From contig NZ_PJME01000042.1 of the NCBI RefSeq assembly GCF_002954775.1, positions 21,061-85,060 of the forward strand: a DNA stretch of 64,000 nt, given 5' to 3'. The stretch comes from Streptomyces geranii. GTDB lineage: Bacteria > Actinomycetota > Actinomycetes > Streptomycetales > Streptomycetaceae. The translations under genes and the position numbers were made by a program. The notes beneath the pieces were generated by a model. That model ran no database searches. It saw only the letters and a list, made by a program, of their open reading frames with translations, and was not told the origin of the DNA. Shown here one piece after another: positions 26,558 to 35,200 of the stretch. Position 1 is the first letter of the stretch; every line of letters begins with the position of its first letter.

Positions 26558-27379
26558 TCAGGCGACGCGGTACTGCTCGTCGCGGGTGTCGGTGAGGAAC
26601 ATCTGGCCCGGCGCGTGGGTGATGGCGAAGGGCGGGCGGGAGGCCATCACCGCGGCCTGCGGGGTCACTCCGCAGGCCCAGAACACCGGGATGTCGTCCG
26701 GCTGGAGCTCCACCGGATCGCCGAAGTCCGGACGGCCGAGGTCGTCGATGCCGAGCCCCGACGGATCGCCGCAGTGTACGGGGCTGCCGTGCACCGCCGG
26801 GAGCAGGCTGCTCTCCCGGATCGCCGCCGCCAGATGCTCGGGCGGCACCGGGCGCATGGACACGACCATGGGGCCGTGCAGCCGCCCCGCGGGCCGGCAC
26901 TGACGGCCGGTCACGTACATCGGGACGTTGCGCCCCTGCTCGATGTGCCGGATCGGGACGCCCGCCTCCGCGAGCGCCCACTCGAAGGTGAAACTGCACC
27001 CGATGAGGAACGTCACCAGGTCCTCGCGCCAGTGCGCGAGCACGTCCGTGGGCTCCTCCACCAGTTCGCCGTCCCGCCAGACCCGGTAGCGCGGCAGATC
27101 GGTGCGCAGGTCCGCGCCCTCGGCGAGGACGGTCGTCCAGGAACCGGCGTCCGTGACGTCCAGGACCGGACAGGGCTTCGGGTTGCGCTGGCAGAACAGC
27201 AGCATGTCGTACGCCCAGTCCGCGGGCACCGAGATCAGGTTGGCCTGGGTGTGGCCTGCGGCGACGCCCGCGGTGGGGCCGGTCAGGCCCGTACGGAACC
27301 GGGCTCGCGCCGATTTCGGGCTCCACGCGTGCGCGTGCTCGTCGACGAGGGTCAAGGGGCGGTCTTCCGTACGGTTCAC
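26558..27379 (-). CDS. DUF1445 putative hydro-lyase (YcsI/D-glutamate cyclase-like)
   Basis: 273 residues from GTG 27379, overlapping the MFS stop by 4 bp (GTGA), with GGAA upstream. Family blocks: SARARFRTGLTGPTAGVAAG, HTQANLISVP, FLIGCSFTFEWAL, MVVSMRPVPPEHL, HGSPVHCGDPSGLGI and FWACGVTPQAAV. DUF1445 proteins cluster with pxpABC and relate to D-glutamate cyclase, which makes 5-oxo-D-proline from D-glutamate. That fits the operon, but the reaction here is inferred. Confidence 0.88.
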   Translation of the reverse strand: MNRTEDRPLTLVDEHAHAWSPKSARARFRTGLTGPTAGVAAGHTQANLISVPADWAYDMLLFCQRNPKPCPVLDVTDAGSWTTVLAEGADLRTDLPRYRVWRDGELVEEPTDVLAHWREDLVTFLIGCSFTFEWALAEAGVPIRHIEQGRNVPMYVTGRQCRPAGRLHGPMVVSMRPVPPEHLAAAIRESSLLPAVHGSPVHCGDPSGLGIDDLGRPDFGDPVELQPDDIPVFWACGVTPQAAVMASRPPFAITHAPGQMFLTDTRDEQYRVA

Positions 27380-28695
27380 TGAAGTTCCTTCCCGCGGGTC
27401 TCCGGCAGCCCGAGCAGTGCCAGGGCGGCGATGCCGTATCCGATCGCGCCGAAGACCAGCGCGCCGCCCACACCCCAACTGTCGGCCAGGAAGCCGACCG
27501 TGGTGGGGAAGACGGCGCCGACGGCCCGGCCGGTGTTGTAGGTGAAGCCCTGCCCCGTGCCGCGTACGGCGGTCGGGTACAGCTCGCTCAGATAGGAGCC
27601 GAAGCCGCTGAAGATCGCAGACATACAGAACCCGAGCGGGAAACCGAGCACCAGGAGCAGGGTGTTGGCGCCGTTCGGGATGTTCGCGTAGGCCAGGATG
27701 CACAGCGCCGAGAGGACCGCGAAGAGCCAGATGTTGCGCCTGCGGCCGATCCGGTCGGTGAGATAACCGCCGGTCAGATAGCCGATGAAGGCCCCGGAGA
27801 TCAGGAACGTGAGGTAGGAACCGGTGCCGACGACCGACAGCCCGCGTTCCGTCTTCAGGTAGGTGGGCACCCAGGTGGCGAGGGTGTAGTAGCCGCCCTG
27901 GACGCCGGTGGACAGCAGGACCGCGAAGAGTGTGACGCGGAGCAGCCCGGGCGATTCGGGCGTACCGCGCCGGAAGATCTCCTTGAACGAGCCCTTGTTG
28001 GGGTTCTTCTCGCGCTCGGCGACCGCCTTGGGCGCGTCCTGCACCGAGCGGCGCACCCAGACGACGAGCAGCGCGGGCAGCGCGCCGGTCCAGAACATCA
28101 CGCGCCAGGCCAGGTCGTCGTCCAGGAACGTGAAGACCGTGGTGTAGACGATCACGGCCAGGCCCCAGCCCACGGCCCAGGAGCTCTGGATCGCGCCGAG
28201 CGTACGACCGCGGTGCTTCGGGCTCGCGTACTCGGCCACCAGGATCGCGCCGACGGCCCACTCGCCGCCGAAACCGAGGCCCTGGAGGGCGCGGAACACC
28301 AGCAGGGTCTCGTAGTTGGGCGCGAAGCCGCAGGCCACGGTGAAGACCGCGTACGTGATGACCGTGATCATCAGTGCCTTGACCCGGCCGATCCGGTCCG
28401 CGAGGACGCCCGCGCCGGCGCCGCCGATCGCCGAGACGACCAGGGTGACGGTGGTGAACAGCCCGGTCTGGCCGCTGTTCAGACCGAAGTACGCGGACAG
28501 CGCCACCATGCTGAGCGGCAGCGTGAAGTAGTCGTACGAGTCCAGGGCGTAGCCGCCGAACGCACCGCCGAAGGCTCGGCGACCGCGCGGGCCCAGCGCC
28601 CGCAGCCAGGCGAACGCGCCCTCGTCGACGGCGGGTTCACCCGCTCCGGGGAGCGTCTCGGCGGGCGGGGCCTGTGGTGGAGGGGTTGTGCTCAT
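27376..28695 (-). CDS. MFS transporter, likely 5-oxoproline or organic acid uptake
   Basis: 439 residues from ATG 28695 with GAGGTG upstream. Twelve membrane segments. SLC22/AAHS-type features are GGYALDSYDYFTLPLSMVAL in TM1, VLADRIGRVKAL between TM2 and TM3, GLGFGGEWAVGAILVAEY in TM4, GRTLGAIQSSWAVGWG, and GGYLTDRIGRRRN. It heads the five-gene oxoproline operon, so uptake of pyroglutamate or a related acid is the best guess. It is divergent from a GntR regulator. Confidence 0.9.
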   Translation of the reverse strand: MSTTPPPQAPPAETLPGAGEPAVDEGAFAWLRALGPRGRRAFGGAFGGYALDSYDYFTLPLSMVALSAYFGLNSGQTGLFTTVTLVVSAIGGAGAGVLADRIGRVKALMITVITYAVFTVACGFAPNYETLLVFRALQGLGFGGEWAVGAILVAEYASPKHRGRTLGAIQSSWAVGWGLAVIVYTTVFTFLDDDLAWRVMFWTGALPALLVVWVRRSVQDAPKAVAEREKNPNKGSFKEIFRRGTPESPGLLRVTLFAVLLSTGVQGGYYTLATWVPTYLKTERGLSVVGTGSYLTFLISGAFIGYLTGGYLTDRIGRRRNIWLFAVLSALCILAYANIPNGANTLLLVLGFPLGFCMSAIFSGFGSYLSELYPTAVRGTGQGFTYNTGRAVGAVFPTTVGFLADSWGVGGALVFGAIGYGIAALALLGLPETRGKELQ

Positions 28696-28799
28696 GGGCA
28701 CCTCGCAGATGAGGGACGGAGGGTGCTTCAGGGATGAGCGGGCCGTGCGGGAGCGGTCGGCACCGGGTGGATACGACGGCGCCTGTCCAGCAAGGTAGA

Positions 28800-28816
28800 G
28801 GATCGTTGAACGATCC
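28800..28816. promoter_or_regulatory. 17-bp perfect palindrome, candidate GntR operator
   Basis: GGATCGTT-G-AACGATCC is a perfect 8-1-8 inverted repeat, 105 bp before the MFS start and 50 bp before the gntR start. Its position and size suit a FadR-type GntR dimer controlling both directions. Confidence 0.7.
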
Positions 28817-28865
28817 CTCAATACCTATGTTGTTTCGTTCTTGTATCTACGATTGAATTCCGGGC

Positions 28866-29561
28866 ATGGCAGAGCAGTTGACGGGACTGGCCGACGACCG
28901 CGCGCTCCTCGGGCGCACCAGCACCGCCGAACGGGTGTCCGACATCCTCAGGAGCCGGATCGCCGACGGGTACTTCCCGCCCGGCACCCGGCTCTCCGAG
29001 GACAGCATCGGAGGCGCCCTCGGCGTCTCCCGCAACACCCTGCGCGAGGCGTTCCGGCTGCTCACGCACGAACGCCTGCTCGTCCACGAGCTGAACAGGG
29101 GCGTCTTCGTACGGGTCCTCACGGTCGAGGACGTCGAGGACATCTACCGCACCCGCGCCCTCGTCGAGTGCGCCGTCGTACGAGGGCTCGGGGAGCCGCC
29201 GTACGCCGTGGACAACCTCGCGGCGGCCGTCGACGAGGGGCAGCGGGCGGCGCGCGACGGTGACTGGAAAGTGGTGGGTACGGCCAATATCCACTTCCAC
29301 GCCGAACTCGTCGCACTGGCCGGCAGCGCCCGCACCGACGAGCTGATGCGCAGCGTCTTCGCCGAACTGCGGCTCGCCTTCCACGTCGTGGACGATCCGC
29401 GCCGCCTGCACGAGCCCTATCTCGCACGCAACCAGCAGATACTGCGGGCCCTCCAGGCGGGCGACCGGGAGCGGGCCGAGGGGCTGCTTTCGGTCTATCT
29501 CGACGACTCCCTCGAACGGGTTGTCGAGGTCTACCGGCGGCGGGTCGGCGAGGACGGCTAG
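28866..29561 (+). CDS. GntR family regulator (FadR/VanR-type)
   Basis: 231 residues. Winged helix at about 18-85 (AERVSDILRSRIADGYFPPG, LGVSRNTLREAFRLLTHERL). An all-helical FCD ligand domain follows, with metal-binding type residues (D and H in NIHFHAELV, later H in AFHVVDD). It is divergent from the pxp operon and probably represses it until 5-oxoproline or a related acid is bound. No strong ribosome binding site is seen. Confidence 0.9.
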   Translation: MAEQLTGLADDRALLGRTSTAERVSDILRSRIADGYFPPGTRLSEDSIGGALGVSRNTLREAFRLLTHERLLVHELNRGVFVRVLTVEDVEDIYRTRALVECAVVRGLGEPPYAVDNLAAAVDEGQRAARDGDWKVVGTANIHFHAELVALAGSARTDELMRSVFAELRLAFHVVDDPRRLHEPYLARNQQILRALQAGDRERAEGLLSVYLDDSLERVVEVYRRRVGEDG

Positions 29562-29673
29562 GAGAGCGGGCGGGACGGGCGATTTCCCGCTGACCTGCCC
29601 CGTGGCGCGGTGACGGCGGGTCGCTTCTGAGTCGTTTGGGTCGTTGTCAGACCGAGGACCTAGTCTGTGCAGC

Positions 29674-31200
29674 GTGACTTCGCCTGCATCGACGGACAGC
29701 GTTCCGCCCCAGCTCAGCGCGGGGCCGCGCCCCGCTCCGGGCCCGGCCGCCGACGAGGGACTGGCGCGTCGCCTGCGCGCGCTCGCCTGCACCGCACCGC
29801 TCCACGACCTGGACGCGCGCAAGGCGAACCTCGCGGGCGAGTACTCGGTGTACGGCATGGCGGAGGTGGCCCTCGCGGCCATCGACCTGGTCACCCTGAA
29901 CATGGACTTCGACACCGGCGCCGACCACGACCAGATCGTCGCCCGCCTCATCCCGCGCATCGCCGCCCAGGCCCCGCAGCGCCCCGTCACCGAGCACGAG
30001 CGCGTGGCCCGCTGGGTCCTGGAGAACCTGATCAACGTCGGCAGCGTCGACCGCGGCTTCCGGGCCGTGTACGGCACGTTCGCACCGGACGGCACCTATG
30101 TACGCCGTGACTACGACTTCAAGCTGATCGAAGAGGTCCCCGGATACGGCGGAAGCGTCTACCTCCGTACGACGGACGAAGCGGTCAACGTGCTCGTCGG
30201 CGCCCTCGACACCGACGTCACCAGCGCCCAGATCGCCGCCGAGGTCAAGCTGGAGGTGCTCATCAGCCGGGGGCGACTGGCCGACGCCCAACTCGCCGCC
30301 GAGCAGGCCCGCTACCGCACCGTGCAGTACTCGGAGGTCCTGCGCCGGGCACTGGACGCGACCCGGCGGAACGTCCGCGCGGTGGACTGGCTCCAGACCG
30401 TCCCCGACATGATCGCCGAGGCGCTCGACCACGTCGCCGACCGGTACCGCCACGAGAACGCGATCCTGACCAACATCCGCAAGGCCCGGGACGAGTCCGA
30501 GGACGCCGAGCAGAAGCGGCGCGCGGCCGAACTCGTCGACATCGTCAAGGACTGCATCCGGCGGCACACCCAGCTCCAGTCCCGCCTCCTGGAGGCGGGC
30601 CCCCTGTTCCGCGCGGAACAGGACCGGCAGGCCTTCGCGACGCCGATGACGTCCTCGGGGATAGACCTGTACGGCCATCTGGTCGCCCCTGTCCTGCCGT
30701 TGCCCCTTGAGCGGGCGGTGCGGGTCACGGACGCGTTCTTCGCGCGCGGGACGGGGCTTCGGACGCCGGTGTCGGTCCGGGTCGGGGACCTCGTCGACAT
30801 ACTGCTGACCCCGCCGCTGGAGCGGGAGCATCTGGGTGCGGAGATGCCGGAGCCGGATCTGATCGCCAGGCCTGACGACAGCCGGTTCAGCGAGGAGCAG
30901 TTGGCGTCCGCGATGGAGTTGCTGGATCTGCCCGCGGACGCGCCCCGGCGGTTGTCTGGGTTGCTGGCGGAGGCGCGGCTCCGGGATGCGGAGCTTCCTT
31001 ATCTGGTGGCGTTGTTGGCCGTTCACGCGGCCAGTCCGCCGGTGGGGACCGCTTATCGGCAGGGGGAGGAGAAGTTGTTGTTCGCTGTCGACGACGGGAC
31101 GGAGTTGGACGATCCGGAGTTCGGTGGGGCCGATCTGATTGTGGGGATGGCCTTGCTGGACGCGGTGGGGATGGCTGCGGGCCGTTCTGAGGCGGCGTGA
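29674..31200 (+). CDS. Kleisin-like subunit of an SMC operon (MksF/JetA-like), putative
   Basis: 508 residues from GTG 29674. No ribosome binding site precedes it, but TAGTCT ends 7 nt upstream, so a leaderless transcript is likely. The protein is mainly helical with no enzyme motif. A conserved-looking block lies at about 130-200 (YVRRDYDFKLIEEVPGYG, VYLRTTDEAVNVLVGALDTD). A long helix region follows (AQIAAEVKLEVLISRGRLADAQ to RHTQLQSRLL). This size and layout, ahead of a small partner and a giant SMC-like ATPase, fits the kleisin position in MukF/MksF/JetA systems. The assignment rests mainly on operon layout. Confidence 0.55.
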   Translation: MTSPASTDSVPPQLSAGPRPAPGPAADEGLARRLRALACTAPLHDLDARKANLAGEYSVYGMAEVALAAIDLVTLNMDFDTGADHDQIVARLIPRIAAQAPQRPVTEHERVARWVLENLINVGSVDRGFRAVYGTFAPDGTYVRRDYDFKLIEEVPGYGGSVYLRTTDEAVNVLVGALDTDVTSAQIAAEVKLEVLISRGRLADAQLAAEQARYRTVQYSEVLRRALDATRRNVRAVDWLQTVPDMIAEALDHVADRYRHENAILTNIRKARDESEDAEQKRRAAELVDIVKDCIRRHTQLQSRLLEAGPLFRAEQDRQAFATPMTSSGIDLYGHLVAPVLPLPLERAVRVTDAFFARGTGLRTPVSVRVGDLVDILLTPPLEREHLGAEMPEPDLIARPDDSRFSEEQLASAMELLDLPADAPRRLSGLLAEARLRDAELPYLVALLAVHAASPPVGTAYRQGEEKLLFAVDDGTELDDPEFGGADLIVGMALLDAVGMAAGRSEAA

Positions 31201-31237
31201 TGGGGCTGAGGTTGTTGGTTGGCCGCGGATCCGTTGT

Positions 31238-31270
31238 GGCTGGTCGCGCAGTTCCCCGCGCCCCTAAAGG
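31238..31270 (+). repeat. Dispersed Streptomyces intergenic repeat, copy 1
   Basis: GCTGGTCGCGCAGTTCCCCGCGCCCCTAAAGG, a sequence common between Streptomyces genes. The inverted copy is at 36982-37009. It lies in the 118-bp gap between the first two genes of the SMC operon. Confidence 0.8.
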
Positions 31271-31318
31271 CAAACCTGCCTGCGCCCCCGTCAGCATGAA
31301 CCGTAAGGAGTCTCACCC

Positions 31319-32206
31319 GTGAACGAGTCGGTCGACCGGAGTGAGCCGGAGGCTGTTGCCGCGCCGGCTGCCGCCGCTGCCGTCATCACTCCCGGCGATG
31401 CCGCCGACGCGGCGCGGCTGGTTGCCTTTGGGCTTCAGCCCAAGTTGCAGGCCGCTCGGGATCAGGAGTACGCCGAGTTGTTGCGGCGGTATCGCGAGGA
31501 TCCGGCGTTCGCGCGGCTCGCCGACGCTGTTGCCGCCGGGCTCGGGCTGGTCGTGCTGGAGGTGTCCCCGCGCGCGGGGATGGCCGTCACCGCCGCCGAG
31601 GACTCCGTGTTCGCCGTGCGGATGGGCGACTACGCGCGTCGTACGTCCGCCGACGGCTCCGACCGGTTCCTGCACGGGCTCGCCCATCTCGCCGTCGCCG
31701 CCATGGCGTTTCCGCGACCCGAGGATCTCGCGGACGACGGGTACATCGGGCGCGTCACCGTCAACGGCGTCGAGGCCTTCGTCCGGCAGGCCTGTCGGCG
31801 GCTGGAGGAGCGGGCCGAGGAGCAGGGGGAGAACACCGACCCGGTGAGCGACGCTCCGGGGCTTGAGGCGGCCTGGCGGATCTGGATGAGACGCAGCGCG
31901 ACCGGGGCCACCAAGGACGCGCGCAGACCGGCCAGTTCGACGACCGGCATCGTCGGCAAGGCCGTCGTCTTCCTCACCGACTCCGGCTTCCTCCAGCGGA
32001 CCGGTGACGAAAACGGCGGTACGTATCGGACGACCGCCCGTTATCAGTTGCAGGTGCGGGACATGGCCGGGAACGCCGCCATGGCCGAACTGCTGGAGCT
32101 GGGCGTCGTACCGGTCACCGACGGCACGCCGACGCTGCTGCCCGCCGAGGACAGCGACGACCTGGAGCTGGTGGCCGACGCCGGACTGCCCTTCCACCAC
32201 TCCTGA
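31319..32206 (+). CDS. Small SMC-operon protein (MksE/JetB-like KITE subunit), putative
   Basis: 295 residues from GTG with AAGGAG eight bases upstream. An Ala/Pro-rich N-terminal tail precedes a mostly helical domain with winged-helix character. Notable stretches are HGLAHLAVAAMAFPRPEDLA (about 118-138), VTVNGVEAFVRQACRRLEE, then STTGIVGKAVVFLTDSGFLQRT and YRTTARYQLQVRDMAGNAAM near 225-270. These look like successive wings of a MukE/MksE-type protein. It sits between the kleisin-like and SMC-like genes. No catalytic motif. Confidence 0.55.
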   Translation: MNESVDRSEPEAVAAPAAAAAVITPGDAADAARLVAFGLQPKLQAARDQEYAELLRRYREDPAFARLADAVAAGLGLVVLEVSPRAGMAVTAAEDSVFAVRMGDYARRTSADGSDRFLHGLAHLAVAAMAFPRPEDLADDGYIGRVTVNGVEAFVRQACRRLEERAEEQGENTDPVSDAPGLEAAWRIWMRRSATGATKDARRPASSTTGIVGKAVVFLTDSGFLQRTGDENGGTYRTTARYQLQVRDMAGNAAMAELLELGVVPVTDGTPTLLPAEDSDDLELVADAGLPFHHS

Positions 32207-32266
32207 CCGCCGCCCCGACGCCCGACCCACCGCCAACCCGACCCACCCCAACCCGACTACTCCCTT
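32207..32266. repeat. C-tract leader with strict G-quadruplex motif on the minus strand
   Basis: Eight runs of three or four C lie between the second and third genes of the SMC operon. Within them the minus strand reads GGGTTGGGGTGGGTCGGG (32254-32237): four G-tracts with loops of 2, 1 and 2 nt. The plus strand shows the matching CCCGACCCACCCCAACCC. Confidence 0.75.
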
Positions 32267-32285
32267 ACGACTACGAGAGTCCGCC

Positions 32286-35200
32286 ATGTACGAGCTGTCC
32301 CGGGTCCGCCTCTACTCCATCGGTCCTGCCGGTGCGCGCTACGCCGACACCGTGCTTGACCTGCGGGGTGTCGGCCAGCCGGTGCCCGACCCCGCGCCCA
32401 CCCAGGCGGAGTTCTTCGCGGACGAGCCCGTCGGACCGCCGCGTCGGCCCGCGCCCGCGGGCGTGCTCTTCCTGGAGAACGGCGGCGGAAAGTCCGTACT
32501 CCTGAAGCTGATCTTCTCCGTGATGCTGCCCGGGCACCGCAACACCCTCGGTGGTGCCAGCTCCGGTGTGCTGCGGAAGTTCCTGCTCGCCGACGACTGC
32601 GGACATGTGGTCCTGGAGTGGCAGCACGTGCTCACCGGTGAGCTGGTGGTGGTCGGCAAGGCGAGTGAGTGGCGGGGGCGGCAGGTCTCCAACGATCCGC
32701 GGAAGTTCGCCGAGGCCTGGTACTCGTTCCGGCCGGGCCCGGGGCTGAGCCTCGACAACCTTCCCGTCGCCGAGTCCACCGCCGTACGGCCGCCGGTGGA
32801 GGGCGCCTCCGGGGCCCAGGGGCGGCGCCGGACGATGAAGGGCTTCCGGGACGCGATCACCGACGCGGGCAAGGCGTATCCGCATCTCGAAGTGCACTGG
32901 GAGGAGATCCACGACCGCTGGATCGAGCACCTCGGGGAGCTGGGCCTCGACCCCGAACTCTTCCGCTACCAGCGGGAGATGAACGCCGACGAGGGCGAGG
33001 CCGCAGGACTCTTCGCGGTCAAGAAGGACTCCGACTTCACCGACCTGCTGCTCCGAGCGGTCACCGACACGCGGGACACGGACGGGCTCGCCGACCTGGT
33101 CGGCGGCTTCGGCAACAAGCTGGGCCGACGGTCCGAACTGATTGCCGAACGGGACTTCACCGCCGGGTCCGTCGACCTGCTCGGACGGATCGTCGAGGCG
33201 GCGGAAACGCGGTCCCGCGCGCGGGACATCCACGCGGGCGCCGAACGGCGTACGCGCACACTCGCCCGGCGGCTGTCCGCGCGGGGCGTCCAGGAGCGCG
33301 TCCGGGCCGGCGACCTCGCCCAGCGGGTCACCGCCGCCGCGTACGCGGTCACGCACTCCGAGGGCGGGCGGGAGCGCAGCGCACTGATCGCCGCCGAACT
33401 CGCCTTCCGGCACGCCTCGCTGGCCCTCGCGGCGGCCGAGAAGACCGCAGCCGCGCAGAAGCGCGAACTCGCCGACGCGCGCACCATGCAATCCGCCTGG
33501 CAGGCCGCCGAGGTCTTCCTGCGGCACCGGGCCGCCGCCGACCGCTCCGCGCGCGTGGCCGTCGCGATCCGCGAGGCGGAGCTGGACGCGGCCCCGGCGC
33601 TCGCCGCCCGCGCCAAGGCCGCCGTGGACCTCGTACGGGCCCTGCACTCGGCGGCGGAGGGCGCGGAGGCGCTCGCCAACGAGGAGGAGGAGCGGTCCGC
33701 CGCCCTCCAGGAGATCGGCGAGGCCGCCCACCGGGACTCGACCGGCGCCGCCACCGAGGCACAGCGCGCCCGCAGCGAGGTCGGACACCTGCGGCAGCGG
33801 CTCAGCGAGGTCGAACAGGAGACCGCTGAGGCGGTGCGCGCGGGCTGGCTGGACGACAGCGCCCCCGACGCGGACCCCGCGCGGGCCGCGCTCGCCGCCA
33901 GCGACGCCGAGAAGTCGGCCGTCGAGGCCTGGGACACCGCTCGTGAGGCCTCCAGGCGGGCCTCCGAACACGCGCGTGAGGCTGCCTCCGCCGAGTCCCG
34001 CGCCGAGCTGACGGCCGCGCGGGCCGCGGACGCCGCCACGGCGGCCGAGCGCGCCTACGACGCCGAGCAGCGCACCGCCGAGGCCCTGGCGGCCGAGGAA
34101 CGGCTCGCCGAGCTGCTGAACCTGCCCTCTGCGGGTGGTGCACGGCAGCGGGCCGCGCTGCCGCACCAGCACGGCGGGAGCGCGGGCGAGGGCAGCGGTA
34201 CCGGTGCGGGCAGGAAGAGTGCGTCCGGGGCCCTCGACGAAGGTCACCTGACCCCCGAGGAACTCGACCGCTTCGCCGACGAACTCCGTGAGCTGCTCGA
34301 CGACGGCGTCGCCTCCGCCGAGCGGCAGCTCTTCGAGCTGCGTACCACCGCCGCCGACGACGCCCGGATTCTCGGCGCCCTCGGTGACGGCGGGCTCCTG
34401 CCGCCCGGCCCCGACGTCCTGGCCACCGTCGAGTTCCTCGGCGAGCACGGCATCCCCGCGCTGCCCGGCTGGCGCTACCTCGCCCAGGCCGTCGACCCCG
34501 CCGACCACGCGCGCGTGCTGGCCGCCCGGCCCGAGCTGGTCGACGGCGTCATCATCACCGACCCCGGCACGCACGCGCGTGCCCGCGAGGCCCTCTCCGA
34601 GGCCGCCCTGCTGCCCCGGTCGGCCGTGGCCGTCGGTACGGCAGCCGCGCTGCTCGCGCCGACCCCGGCCCCCGGACCGGACGACGGCGACGTGTTCCTC
34701 GTACCGCCGAACCCGGCCATGCACGACGAGCACGCCGCCGACGAGGAGCGGCAGGCGCTGCGGGCCCGGGCGGGGGAGCGGGAGGAGGAGATCCGCACCC
34801 TCGCGGCGCGGCTCGGGAAGGACCGGGAGCTGGCCGCGCGGCTCGCCTCCTGGCGTACGGGCTGTCCGGCCGGGCGGCTCGTCGAACTGGCCCAGGCCGC
34901 GCACGACGCGCGTGCCTTCGCCGAGGAGGCCGAGGCCGAGCTGGCCGAGGCGCGGACCGTGCGGGCCGAGGCCGACGAGGTGGCCGGGGAGGCGTCCCGC
35001 GTCCGGGACGAGCGCCAGGAAGCCGCCCAGCGGGCCCGGCGCGCGGCCGACGCGCTCGCCGGACTGGCGTTCCGGCTGCGCGAACGCGCCGGCTGGCAGG
35101 TCAAGGTGCGTGAACTGGCCGACGAGGCCGTCGAGTCGGAGGCCCGCGCCCAGGTCTGTCTGGAGCGTGCCCGCTCCGCCGACGAGGACCGGCGGGCCGC

